From: JACMNW01 sp031406155
Lineage (GTDB): Bacteria > Pseudomonadota > Alphaproteobacteria > Rhodobacterales > Rhodobacteraceae
Direction: 5' to 3'
Length of the DNA stretch: 64,000 bases
Assembly: GCA_031406155.1 (NCBI GenBank)
Contig: JANOGW010000056.1
Location: 124,001 to 188,000, forward strand
Shown: one piece after another, positions 27,496 to 35,799 of the stretch
Position numbering within the stretch: position 1 is the stretch's first letter
Layout: each line of letters starts with the position of its first letter
Notes under the pieces: generated by a model
Told to the model about the DNA's origin: nothing
The model's input: the letters and a program-made list of their open reading frames with translations, nothing else
The model's database searches: none
Made by a program: the position numbers and the translations under genes

Positions 27496-27518
27496 ATGGC
27501 GGGCCTTGTGCCCGCCAT
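27496..27518. terminator. hairpin, probable terminator between minus-strand genes
   Basis: ATGGCGGGC-CTTGT-GCCCGCCAT is a perfect 9-bp stem. A second perfect stem (AGAAGGGCGC-TCAC-GCGCCCTTCT) at 27533-27556 contains the stop codon of the gene ending at 27543. Together they probably end that gene's transcript; the T-tracts are weak. Confidence 0.5.
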
Positions 27519-27542
27519 TCCGTGTAGAAGTAAGAAGGGCGC

Positions 27543-27791
27543 TCACGCGCCCTTCTCCGTTTCGATGGCCGGTGTGGCCGGGTCTTCGATGGGCTGACGC
27601 AGCACAATCCGGCCATTGATCGGAACCACTTCAAGCTGGATCGTGAAGCCGTGTCCGTCCCTGTGCCTCCAGGCGGCTCCGACTTTGTTCCAGAAGGACT
27701 TCGGCCCTTTTTGAGTGACGTGCCAAGCCAGAAAGTCCGGGGCCTTGGGTTCGTAGGTGGTGGTGGTCTCTTCTTTAGTGTTGCGTGCCAT
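27543..27791 (-). CDS. conserved hypothetical small protein of accessory elements
   Basis: The 82-residue protein reads MARNTKEETTTTYEPKAPDF, then LAWHVTQKGPKSFWNKVGAAW and HGFTIQLEVVPINGRIVLRQP. AAGGAGAT precedes the ATG by six bases, and the compact beta-strand-rich pattern looks like a genuine small domain. Similar small proteins accompany ArdC and MGLDMYA-type genes on alphaproteobacterial plasmids; that association is from memory. Function unknown. Confidence 0.65.
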   Translation of the reverse strand: MARNTKEETTTTYEPKAPDFLAWHVTQKGPKSFWNKVGAAWRHRDGHGFTIQLEVVPINGRIVLRQPIEDPATPAIETEKGA

Positions 27792-28255
27792 GGTGATCTC
27801 CTTTGTTTGGGGTGGCGCGTTGTGCTTGTCCCAAAGATCGGACGGATCAGGGGCGCGGTCATGTCCAACACGGGTGAGCACTTGCGAACTGGTGCGGGCA
27901 GGATATTGACGGCGACCCGCGTTCGATCAGGAACAGGCAAATTCGAAACGCGCTTCTCCAACGTCAAAGGGGTGATCGGCTCATGGGACGCCCGGCAAAG
28001 CTGACCGGCGTTTAACACCTAGTGGCCATGCCCCCGCCTTTCCCGGTTCCCCGTCACATCCGGTCTTTCATAGGGCTAAATCGTTATGGCACATCTGGCA
28101 GGATAGCCGGACCAAGGGACAGGAACACCTGCCCTGCTTCACATCCGTTGCGCGCCGAAGAGGGTGTTCCGATCCTGTGCCGTGATGTGCCTTCGCCTCC
28201 TTTCCAACAAGACCTGGATGGTCTGGGTCCGAAACGGAAAAAAACGGAGGCAATC

Positions 28256-28465
28256 ATGGCCCCAATCTTCAACGCATCAGCCCTGCACGGGCTGTCCAAT
28301 CACGCCCTTCACCGCCTGCGCGCTGCACTCACAGAAGGCCTGTCCTGCGGTCATCATCTGACCGAGGGCGACCGCTGCCAGTTCTGCGCCGCCCTGCAAG
28401 CCGTCGATGCCGTCCTGCGCACTCGCGCGGTTCCACCGTCACCGGCCCCAAGGCCACGCTTCTAG
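28256..28465 (+). CDS. small Cys/His-containing hypothetical protein
   Basis: The 69-residue protein starts MAPIFNASALHGLSNHALHR and contains CGHHLTEGDRCQFCAAL, with Cys and His spaced so that a zinc site is possible, and ends proline-rich. ACGGAGG lies six bases before the ATG. It is probably an accessory-element gene of unknown role. The larger frame starting at 28022 is not supported upstream of this ATG. Confidence 0.55.
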   Translation: MAPIFNASALHGLSNHALHRLRAALTEGLSCGHHLTEGDRCQFCAALQAVDAVLRTRAVPPSPAPRPRF

Positions 28466-28679
28466 TGCGGTCCTTGGTTCGTCGCGCCCGCCGCCCGGCG
28501 GGCGCGAAATTTTGTCCTTCACTTCAAAACAGGCTGAGCTGCGCGCCAGACCGATCCCGCGCAAACATTAACGCACTTGCCCTCCTTTCAAAGCCACACT
28601 TGAGTTACCAGAATTTTTTTGCATAACTAATTACTGTGTGCTATTTAAACTTAATCAAAATATATAATAGGGTAAAGCA

Positions 28680-29063
28680 ATGAAGAAACTCGGACCGTAT
28701 AATGGAATCCTTAAAGTAGAAGCTGGAAAAACAGCAAGAATAAATCCATGCGATGAGCCTGGCTTGAAATCCTTCTATCTGAGGGTGGCTAAGCCCATAA
28801 TTAGGGATGTGAGTATATATAATGAAGCTGGCAAAAGAATTGGCCATGTAGGTTTACCTGCTGGGAAGTTTTCCAAAGAGGTGGTTGATGGAATGGAGAT
28901 TAAAGTGACGTTCCACACGGTTGGCAAAGACGGTTCTTTCGATATTGCTTCGCCAAACTGGCCACAACATAGAATTGACCTCAGAGATAACCCTGACGCC
29001 CGAACAGTTTTTAGTAAAGGTGACGTCGTCGATGTTAATGCGTACAACGTCGTACATTTTTAG
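28680..29063 (+). CDS. AT-rich orphan hypothetical protein
   Basis: The 127-residue protein reads MKKLGPYNGILKVEAGKTAR and is rich in predicted beta strands (FYLRVAKPIIRDVSIYNEAG). It has no signal peptide or membrane segment. Base use is clearly more AT-rich than its neighbours, and a TATAAT (28663-28668) sits just before the start, so it looks recently acquired from a different donor. No family recognised and no partner gene in the same operon. Confidence 0.6.
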   Translation: MKKLGPYNGILKVEAGKTARINPCDEPGLKSFYLRVAKPIIRDVSIYNEAGKRIGHVGLPAGKFSKEVVDGMEIKVTFHTVGKDGSFDIASPNWPQHRIDLRDNPDARTVFSKGDVVDVNAYNVVHF

Positions 29064-29222
29064 AATTCAACTTACTTTGGTATCTATAAGATTTCATGTG
29101 CGACGCGGTCGACACGCCAAGCCCATGTTCTATAGGTTACTATGGCTGGCGCGATGCTGCCAAATTAAACTGTGTCCTGATAATGGTGGTATCGCAATGT
29201 ATCAAGACTTCGGAGCCGCCGC

Positions 29223-30125
29223 TTACGCGGCGACTCCTTCCTGCTGCTGGGGTTGCTGCTGAAAGCTGTGCAGGAAATCGGCGGCGCGCTGCGCATGGGC
29301 GGCGGCGCTGAAGATCGCCCGCTTGTCTTCCTTCAAGACCTTGAGCCAGCTCTGGATGTAGGCGGCATGATCCGTGCCCGGCTCGGGGGTCAGGGCAAGA
29401 TCAGCGCAGAGGAAAGCCGCGCCAAGCTCGGCGACCAGCTCTTCCTTTGCATAGCCTTCATCGCCCCAGCGCTTGCGACCGAAATCACGGTCAAGCCGCT
29501 TGGGGTGTTTCGTCCAGTGGGTCAGCTCATGGGCAAGCGTGGCATAGTAGGCCTCGGGACTGCGGAAGGCCTCGAAGGCTGGCATCTGCACATGATCGGT
29601 TTCGCCGGTGTAGTGGGCACTGGCCCCGCCGTGGCGAATGTCGGCACCGGTTGCCGCAAAGAAGCTTTCCGCATGGCCGATCCGCTGGGCGGCGTCGATG
29701 ATGGGCTCCGGCTTGACGGTGTAGTGTTCGGGCAAGCCTTCGATCTGCTCGACGTTGAAAACGGTGTAACCCTTCATGAAGGGGATTTTGCGTTCCGCGT
29801 CTTGTCCGTTCTCGCCTTCCTCGGTCTTGGTGATGGTGTTGGCATAGACGACCAGATGTCCGCTCTCGCCCTTCCGGACATGCGCGCCAAGTTCCTGTGC
29901 CTGCTTGAAGGTCATCCAGAACGGGGAGGCATAGCCGCTCTCGACGGCTGCGCTCCAGAGCATCAGGACATTAATCCCGCTATAGGGCAGGCAGTTGTGC
30001 CGAAGAGGCCGGATGATCCGCCCTTCCATGTTGCCGCTGCTCCATGGTTTGAGCCATGTCAGTTCGCCCTGCTCCAGATCGGCGATGATCCTGTTGGTGA
30101 CTTTCTCGTAAACGTCTGCTTTCAT
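29223..30125 (-). CDS. ardC: ArdC-type antirestriction protein
   Basis: The 300-residue protein starts MKADVYEKVTNRIIADLEQG and has the N-terminal ssDNA-binding domain (LPYSGINVLMLW, SPFWMTFKQAQELGAHVRKG) and a C-terminal zincin-like domain with TLAHELTHWTKHPKRLDRDF and YAKEELVAELGAAFLCADL. ArdC proteins protect incoming conjugating DNA from restriction. I chose the ATG at 30125, with AGGAAAGG upstream; the frame extends 12 codons further. Its leader contains a perfect inverted repeat and a larger foldable region. Confidence 0.9.
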   Translation of the reverse strand: MKADVYEKVTNRIIADLEQGELTWLKPWSSGNMEGRIIRPLRHNCLPYSGINVLMLWSAAVESGYASPFWMTFKQAQELGAHVRKGESGHLVVYANTITKTEEGENGQDAERKIPFMKGYTVFNVEQIEGLPEHYTVKPEPIIDAAQRIGHAESFFAATGADIRHGGASAHYTGETDHVQMPAFEAFRSPEAYYATLAHELTHWTKHPKRLDRDFGRKRWGDEGYAKEELVAELGAAFLCADLALTPEPGTDHAAYIQSWLKVLKEDKRAIFSAAAHAQRAADFLHSFQQQPQQQEGVAA

Positions 30126-30142
30126 TTGGTTTTGCCTTTCCT

Positions 30143-30167
30143 GTTTGCATGGCCCGCGCATGCAAAC
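30143..30167. promoter_or_regulatory. inverted repeat in the ardC leader, probable operator
   Basis: GTTTGCATG-GCCCGCG-CATGCAAAC has perfect 9-bp arms and ends 18 bases before the ardC start codon. A regulator dimer site is the simplest reading. The repeat also abuts the ribosome-binding site, so an RNA hairpin that modulates translation is an alternative. Confidence 0.5.
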
Positions 30168-30202
30168 GGGACTAGGCCCGCGCCAATGAGCGGGGGGACG
30201 CG

Positions 30203-30308
30203 GTCAAGACCCGCGCGGCCTGAGGGGGATCACCCGGCCTGCACGACTGAAAGGAGGAAGGACGGGGATACAGGCCGCGCGCGCCCCAAGGGGCGTTCAG
30301 GTCTTGAC
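30203..30308. other. nested inverted repeats, possible structured RNA upstream of ardC
   Basis: Outer arms GTCAAGAC (30203-30210) and GTCTTGAC (30301-30308) enclose inner arms GCGCGGCCTG (30213-30222) and CAGGCCGCGC (30271-30280), plus a local hairpin CGCCCC-AA-GGGGCG (30282-30295). The three stems are compatible with one multi-branch fold of about 106 nt. The strand is unknown. The region from 30309 to the reverse transcriptase stop holds no gene. Confidence 0.45.
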
Positions 30309-30473
30309 GGCTGGGGGGACGCAGGCCCCCTCTTCGATCTGAGAGAAAAGGAATTCAGCCCTTGGGCTGGCCGATGCCCTTCGCGCGCAAGGGATCGAAG
30401 CCGGATGGCCGAGACTTCAGGCTCGGTTCACGAGAGCCCGATCCGCCAACGGGCGGATGCGCCAGTTTAGGAT

Positions 30474-32243
30474 TTATGGTCCCGCAGCCGCTGCTTTTGC
30501 AGCGGGTGCAGGTGCCGGTGCTGCCGGGATCTTGGCGGCGACTGAGGCCGCATAGTGCTTCACGCAGCCCTCAATTCTTTCGAGCAGTTCCTCAAAGGCC
30601 GTGAAATCAATCTTTGCTGCATTTGGTCGGACGACCTTCTCCGCAAAGATAACTTTGCCATAGGCCGTATGGTCGCCATGTGGCTTCTTCTTGTCAAAGG
30701 GCTTGCCGTCAACAAGCTGGCCAAGCCACACTGCAGGGAAAAGGTCCTCAATGTCACGCTTGGCCGCCGGTACGCCTTCCGGAACTTTTACAAGATACAG
30801 ATTGTGTCCCAGATGATAAAATGAAGTGCTCGTTGTCAGCGAAATCGGCAGACCCGATTTCTTCTGTGCCTTTGAGAAAACCTCTTTGGGACCATCGTCA
30901 TTATCACACAGGATGATTACTGGGCTGGTCAAGGGCAGATGGCGGTAGCACTTCAGGCTGGACGCATATTGATCGACAAGGTTTCCCTGCCCGGACGCGC
31001 CATGTCCAAGGTTCAGAACAGACCGGGACGTGCCAGTAGGATTGAGAAAGGCGACTTCCGGGGTAACGTTGCCCCCCTTGACACTGGCAAGGAGCGGAAA
31101 CTTCGCAGCCAGTGACCTGATCGCGCATTTGATGTAGGTGATATCCGAAATACCTTCCGTAACGATCATCGGTGAAGGGCTGGCTACAAAGTGCTTGTAG
31201 AACAGAAACTCCTTGTACAGCCTGGTTGGAGTCTTCGGCGATATGAACCCCGCATCCTTGTTCATCTTGTGCGAGCGGTCTCGCCGCGCCTTCACAAAGT
31301 AGATATGGGAGAGCATTCCTTCGACTGGCCTGAGGCTTGCGGTTGGCAACGGCATGGCCCCGGCTGCCTGCACAGGCCTGTACCACGAACCTGTCGTGAA
31401 CACCGAATGGCACATCGCCCGGACACACCGATAATAGTCTTGCGAAATGTTCGGCTTCTCGTTCACGACAAGACCGGTCACGGTTTGCCGGGACTGGCGC
31501 AGCGACATACGCGTCTTGGCCGTATTGAGCTTGTATCCTGACTTCTCGATGAGGTCCTGGAGCTGCTGTCCGACTTCCCATTCCGCGCCTGCAAGCTTCT
31601 TTGCAATCTCGGACGGGAAAATGGTTTTGTTTGTCGAAAAGGTAAGGTCATCCGCATAGCGCGTAAACGTGCAACCTGATGCCTTTGCAAGAGGCAGGAG
31701 CCTCGCATCCAGTATGTTGGCGACGAGATTTGATATGACGGGCGAGCATGGGCTGCCCTGGGGCAGTGCGTTCTCGTGACAAGCGATTTGCGCGATGACG
31801 GTCGCAACGGCTGGATCAAGGCCGAATGAGTTGTCCTTGATAAAGTAACCTCTCACGCGCCCGAAATTTATGGTTCCGAAAAAGTCGGCGATATCGACAT
31901 TGAAGACGTACCGTCTCTTCCGGTGGGCATTTGCATTCGAGACAATCGTCCGACTCTTCCGGAAGCCATGGCTGGCCGCCCAGTAACGGGGATTGTTCTT
32001 GATCAGCTCTTCAACGCACTCGGTTAGCAGCTCGGCAAGTCGTGACTGCAAGAGGGAAAGCTGGTCAACCGGGGCCTTGATCGTTCTGGTTCCTCCGGTT
32101 TTTTTCGGGATGTCAAAAACTTTGTATTTTTTCGCATCCGGAATCTGGTGGATGACAAATGAAAGGCCTTTCGGCGTAAAGCCAAGGAGCTTTGCAAGAT
32201 CGGAGAGACTTTTTGTCTTCTTGAGTCGTTCGAGTTTCGACAT
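30474..32243 (-). CDS. retron reverse transcriptase fused to a C-terminal TOPRIM domain (Ec67-like, type I-C layout)
   Basis: The 589-residue protein has retron RT hallmarks: NANAH (NAxxH) at 103-107, catalytic Asp in FNVDIADFF, PQGSPCSPVISN, RYADD with Tyr196 and the catalytic DD at 198-199, and VTG at 255-257. A C-terminal TOPRIM follows, with VTEGISD (Glu363) and ILCDNDDG (D447, D449). The size and fusion match the Ec67 retron type. RT copies the msd into multicopy single-stranded DNA; the TOPRIM is the likely toxic nuclease effector in phage defence. The ATG at 32243 comes right after the ncRNA; the frame stays open 60 codons further but runs through the msr-msd. The alanine/proline tail is low complexity. 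Confidence 0.9.
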   Translation of the reverse strand: MSKLERLKKTKSLSDLAKLLGFTPKGLSFVIHQIPDAKKYKVFDIPKKTGGTRTIKAPVDQLSLLQSRLAELLTECVEELIKNNPRYWAASHGFRKSRTIVSNANAHRKRRYVFNVDIADFFGTINFGRVRGYFIKDNSFGLDPAVATVIAQIACHENALPQGSPCSPVISNLVANILDARLLPLAKASGCTFTRYADDLTFSTNKTIFPSEIAKKLAGAEWEVGQQLQDLIEKSGYKLNTAKTRMSLRQSRQTVTGLVVNEKPNISQDYYRCVRAMCHSVFTTGSWYRPVQAAGAMPLPTASLRPVEGMLSHIYFVKARRDRSHKMNKDAGFISPKTPTRLYKEFLFYKHFVASPSPMIVTEGISDITYIKCAIRSLAAKFPLLASVKGGNVTPEVAFLNPTGTSRSVLNLGHGASGQGNLVDQYASSLKCYRHLPLTSPVIILCDNDDGPKEVFSKAQKKSGLPISLTTSTSFYHLGHNLYLVKVPEGVPAAKRDIEDLFPAVWLGQLVDGKPFDKKKPHGDHTAYGKVIFAEKVVRPNAAKIDFTAFEELLERIEGCVKHYAASVAAKIPAAPAPAPAAKAAAAGP

Positions 32244-32262
32244 TCTTGTTCTTGTCTGGTTT

Positions 32263-32406
32263 GAGCTTACGGGCACTCTTTTGCGATATGCAGCGAATAT
32301 TCCATGATAACGGAAAGTCCGCAAAGATTTGTCGATATGGGAAGCAGCGTGCCTACCATTGTTGTCATATGTCGCGAAACGCGGCACTAATTCTGCCCGT
32401 AAGCTC
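32263..32406 (-). ncRNA. msr-msd: retron msr-msd primer-template RNA
   Basis: On the minus strand, a perfect 13-bp inverted repeat bounds a 144-nt segment immediately upstream of the RT: GAGCTTACGGGCA (a1, 32394-32406) and TGCCCGTAAGCTC (a2, 32263-32275). Just after a1 is TTAG, a candidate for the branching G. The msr part then folds GTGCC...GGCAC around a CGCG-TTT-CGCG hairpin. The msd part can close TTTGCG with CGCAAA around CGGA-CTT-TCCG. Order a1-msr-msd-a2-RT is the standard retron layout. Exact branch point and msDNA ends are predictions. Confidence 0.85.
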
Positions 32407-32663
32407 GATCCGGATACTGGCACAACCTGCGTGAGAATGGCAAGCTTCTGCCGAAGCGCGGGAGAGCGGGTTCGTCCACGTCTCCATCAGGCCGCTACCA
32501 TCATGCGTCTCTGCGCGGGGACAGCCTCAGAGAGATGTTATCCTCGGCCAGCCTGTCTGTATACGGTTGGTATCTGCCAGCTATCCCCAGGATGTTGTTA
32601 GCGTTCTCTTGATGTTCTCCTGCCACCATGTCAGAATGATTCCCAGAGCAGGAAGAGGCCCCC

Positions 32664-33905
32664 ATGACAGAATTCTCAAGGCTCCGGCAGGAAGCCGGAC
32701 TGACCATCCCCGACGCGGTCGATGCGTTGGGCTACTGCGAGCGGACCATCTACCGCTGGGAGAATGGCGACGGCGCGCCCCGCAAGGCGGCGCTTGAAAT
32801 CCTGCGCAAGGCGGCGGAAGACAAGCCTGCTGCTGGCAACAGCTTCACCTTCATCGACCTGTTCGCCGGGATCGGGGGCCTGCGGAAAGGCTTTGAGCCC
32901 ATCGGCGGGCGCTGCGTTTTTACCTCCGAATGGGACCGGTTCAGCGTCGAGACCTACCGGGCCAACCACCGCTGCGATCATGATGTGGCGGGCGACATCA
33001 CGAAGATCGCGGCAGAAGCCATCCCGGCGCATGATGTGCTGCTTGCGGGCTTCCCCTGCCAGCCCTTCTCGATTGCCGGTGTCTCGAAGAAGAACGCACT
33101 TGGCCGGGCACACGGCTTCCTGTGTGATGCGCAAGGCACCCTGTTTTTTGATGTGGCGCGGATCATCGCCCATCACCGGCCCAAGGCCTTTCTGCTGGAG
33201 AATGTGAAGAACCTGCTGAGCCATGACCGGGGCCGGACCTTCGAGGTCATACGAGGCGCGCTGAAAGAAGAGCTTGGCTACCACATCCATGTGCGCGTCA
33301 TCGATGCGAAGTCCTTTGTGCCGCAGCATCGGGAACGGATTTTTATCGTGGGCTTCCGCGAGAAGAACGGCTTTTCCTTCAATGTACTTGATCTGCCCGG
33401 CGTGGCCACGGGGCCGCGCCTCGGCAGCATTCTGCATCCTGAAGACGGCAGCGAGGATGTGGACGACCGCTTTACGTTCGGCCCCAAAGGCAAGGTCATT
33501 GCCAAGTATACGCTCTCTGATCACCTGTGGGGCTACCTTCAGGACTATGCCGCAAAGCATCGCGCCAAGGGCAACGGCTTCGGCTTTGGTCTCGTGGACC
33601 GGGAAGATGTCGCCCGAACCTTGTCCGCCCGCTACTTCAAGGACGGATCGGAAATTCTGGTCTCGCGCGGCAAGAACAAGAATCCGCGTCGCCTGACGCC
33701 CCGCGAATGCGCCCGGCTGATGGGCTTCGAGAAGCCCGGCGGTACGTCGTTCAACATCCCGGTCTCGGACACTCAAGCCTACCGCCAGTTCGGCAATGCC
33801 GTGGTCGTGCCGGTGGTCGAGGCCGTGGCGCGGCATATGCAACCTTGGCTGCTCGCGGATGCCAAAGCAGAGCTTGCGCGGGAGAAAGCCAGAGCCGTTG
33901 CCTGA
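32664..33905 (+). CDS. dcm: DNA cytosine-5 methyltransferase with N-terminal HTH (Dcm/EcoRII type)
   Basis: The 413-residue protein starts with a helix-turn-helix of about 55 residues (RLRQEAGLTIPDAVDALGYC, ERTIYRWENG), then a full m5C methyltransferase: IDLFAGIGGLRKGFE (motif I), GFPCQPFSIAG (motif IV with catalytic Cys), FLLENVKNL (VI, ENV), QHRERIFIVGF (VIII) and RQFGNAVVVPVV (X). Followed by vsr and an EcoRII-like nuclease, it likely methylates the inner C of CCWGG, inferred from the partners. N-terminal HTHs in related enzymes (M.EcoRII, M.SsoII) regulate transcription of the system. Confidence 0.92.
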   Translation: MTEFSRLRQEAGLTIPDAVDALGYCERTIYRWENGDGAPRKAALEILRKAAEDKPAAGNSFTFIDLFAGIGGLRKGFEPIGGRCVFTSEWDRFSVETYRANHRCDHDVAGDITKIAAEAIPAHDVLLAGFPCQPFSIAGVSKKNALGRAHGFLCDAQGTLFFDVARIIAHHRPKAFLLENVKNLLSHDRGRTFEVIRGALKEELGYHIHVRVIDAKSFVPQHRERIFIVGFREKNGFSFNVLDLPGVATGPRLGSILHPEDGSEDVDDRFTFGPKGKVIAKYTLSDHLWGYLQDYAAKHRAKGNGFGFGLVDREDVARTLSARYFKDGSEILVSRGKNKNPRRLTPRECARLMGFEKPGGTSFNIPVSDTQAYRQFGNAVVVPVVEAVARHMQPWLLADAKAELAREKARAVA

Positions 33906-34353
33906 TATCGTCGATCCGCAGACACGCAGCCGGATGATGTCCGGGATCAGGGGCAAGAACACGCAGCCTGAGCTTTTTGTGCGCAAGGGTCTTCACTCGC
34001 GCGGCTTCCGGTTTCGTCTGCATGCCCCGAACGTGCCGGGCAAGCCTGATCTGGTGCTGGCGCGCTATCGCGCCGCGATCTTCGTCAATGGATGCTTCTG
34101 GCACGGCCATGACTGCCACCTCTTCCGCCTGCCATCCACCAACGCCGAATTCTGGGCCGCAAAAATCGGCCGCAACAGAAGCCGTGACACGCAAGTCCGG
34201 GAACAGCTGGTGACCTCCGGCTGGCGGGTTCTGGTCATCTGGGAATGTGCGCTCAAGGGCAGGACGCGTCTTGATCCTGCTGTCTTTCTCGACCGGGTGG
34301 CGGCATGGCTGCGCGGCGGCGGACAATCCTGCGAGATTGCGGGGGCGGCATGA
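33898..34353 (+). CDS. vsr: very short patch repair endonuclease
   Basis: Vsr nicks 5' of the T in T:G mismatches that arise by deamination of 5-methylcytosine. The protein shows IVDPQTRSRMMSGIRGKNTQ, then RFRLHAPNVPGKPDLVLARY (catalytic Asp) and IFVNGCFWHGHDC, all classic. I place the start at the TTG at 33898, because family members begin within a few residues of this motif (151 residues) and it overlaps the dcm stop; an in-frame ATG at 33859 is the alternative. Its TGA overlaps the ATG of the next gene. Confidence 0.9.
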   Translation: MPDIVDPQTRSRMMSGIRGKNTQPELFVRKGLHSRGFRFRLHAPNVPGKPDLVLARYRAAIFVNGCFWHGHDCHLFRLPSTNAEFWAAKIGRNRSRDTQVREQLVTSGWRVLVIWECALKGRTRLDPAVFLDRVAAWLRGGGQSCEIAGAA

Positions 34354-35714
34354 CCGATGATCAGGCGCAGTTCGAGTTTGAAGACAAGGGCAATGATGCC
34401 GAGCTGCTGACCAGCCTTCTTGACCGGTCTGATCGCATCCTGGTCAAGAAGCTTTCCAACAATGACCGCGACTGGGCGCGGTTCAAGAACAAGCATCAGG
34501 CCGGGGTCTACATCCCGCATGAACAGCGTGATGGCGGCTTCTTTCCGGCGCTTGAGGCCAAGGCGCGCGAAAACCCCGAAGGCGATGAAATCCGCGAACG
34601 CTTTTTTACGACGATATGGCCGCAATCCGGTTTTGAGGAACGGCAGTCAAGACTTGTTCACTACACCAGCAAGGGGCAGGAGACGCACCTGACCCGCCTG
34701 CCCAAGGCGCAGTTTGGCAATCTGCTCCCTGCCTCGTTTTTCGTGATGGGCCGGATGCAGCACAAGGGCGAGATGATCTATCACTGCCTGACCATCGACT
34801 CCGGCAGCGACGAAGCGGCCCTGCTGGCGGACCTGCTTGATCTTGGGCCTGAGTTTCTGGTCGGTGTGTTCGATCCGGTGCGCAAGAAAGAGGAAGAGCG
34901 TGACCGCGTACTTGCTTTTGCCGAACAGGTCATCGCCACATGGCTGGCCGGTACCATCGATGTTTTTGCCCGCGAATTTGCTGCCATGCCACCGACCATC
35001 GCGCTTGCCCGGATGGCACAAGCGGCCTTCATGGAGAAGTACGGCCTCAAGACGATCAACCCCTTTGCCATGGAGCATCCCGGCGATGCCCTACGCGAGA
35101 TCAGCCGCAGTATCGAATGGGACCTGTTCCGCGATTACCAGCGCCGCGAACGCTCGGTCGAGCTTGTCCGGATCGTTCTGGGCGATAAGCCAAAAACATT
35201 CAGTGCGAGCGATGTGATCAAACTGCTGATCGACCAGCTGCCCGCCATTGATGCCCTTATGCTCTCGGCCAGCCAGCAACGGAAATCTCGCGCCGGATAC
35301 TCATACGAGCATCACATCGAGACGATGCTGGCCGGGGGCGGTATACCCTTCGAGAAGCAGGTCATCATCGAGGCCAAGAAACGGCCCGACTTCATCCTGC
35401 CATCGCTGGCCTTCATCGACAGCGGCAGGCCCGAGGCTGCGACTGGCCTGATCCTCAGCGCCAAGACAACCCTGCGTGAACGCTGGAAACAGGTCGAACG
35501 TGAAAAGGGTGCAAGAGCACTCTACCTGACGACGGTGGACGAAAACATTGCGGGGAACGCCATCGACGACATGGCAGCGATGGGCATCTTCCTCGTGATC
35601 CCCGAGAGCCTGATGAAATCGAAGGAAACGGAGTATGCCGGACACAAGAACGTCCTGAGCTTCCGGAGTTTTTGTGACGTTGTTGTCGCGCCATCCATGG
35701 CGGGCTGGCAATAG
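34350..35714 (+). CDS. EcoRII-like type II restriction endonuclease
   Basis: The 454-residue protein begins MTDDQAQFEFEDKGNDAELL. Its C-terminal region has YSYEHHIETMLAGGGIPFEKQ, KKRPDFILPS and TGLILSAKTTLRERWKQVE, which match the catalytic core of EcoRII (Y-x-x-H, PDF, KTTxxxRWRQV). The N-terminal part would be the effector or recognition domain. Co-translation with dcm and vsr supports a complete CCWGG-type system; the actual site is untested. The first helix is acidic. Confidence 0.87.
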   Translation: MTDDQAQFEFEDKGNDAELLTSLLDRSDRILVKKLSNNDRDWARFKNKHQAGVYIPHEQRDGGFFPALEAKARENPEGDEIRERFFTTIWPQSGFEERQSRLVHYTSKGQETHLTRLPKAQFGNLLPASFFVMGRMQHKGEMIYHCLTIDSGSDEAALLADLLDLGPEFLVGVFDPVRKKEEERDRVLAFAEQVIATWLAGTIDVFAREFAAMPPTIALARMAQAAFMEKYGLKTINPFAMEHPGDALREISRSIEWDLFRDYQRRERSVELVRIVLGDKPKTFSASDVIKLLIDQLPAIDALMLSASQQRKSRAGYSYEHHIETMLAGGGIPFEKQVIIEAKKRPDFILPSLAFIDSGRPEAATGLILSAKTTLRERWKQVEREKGARALYLTTVDENIAGNAIDDMAAMGIFLVIPESLMKSKETEYAGHKNVLSFRSFCDVVVAPSMAGWQ

Positions 35715-35724
35715 CGCCCAGAGC

Positions 35725-35790
35725 GACAATGTCAGCTCTCATAAGAAATGTTTTGACAATGTCAGGTCCTCTGTGACATCCTACTGACAT
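35725..35790. promoter_or_regulatory. repeated TGACA-N-TGTCA boxes and promoter of the QueC-like cassette
   Basis: GACAATGTC (35725-35733) and TGACAATGTCA (35754-35764) are copies of a palindrome. Two further half-sites TGACAT lie at 35774 and 35785. The second box contains TTGACA, a plausible -35 hexamer, though no good -10 follows. GGAGGAAGC then precedes the first gene. The layout suggests autoregulation by the XRE protein of the cassette. Confidence 0.55.
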
Positions 35791-35799
35791 GGAGGAAGC

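Noticed and set aside
32244..32423. In-frame upstream extension of the reverse transcriptase by 60 codons
   Set aside because: It runs through the msr-msd and both arms of the 13-bp repeat; the ATG at 32243 begins the conserved N-terminus.
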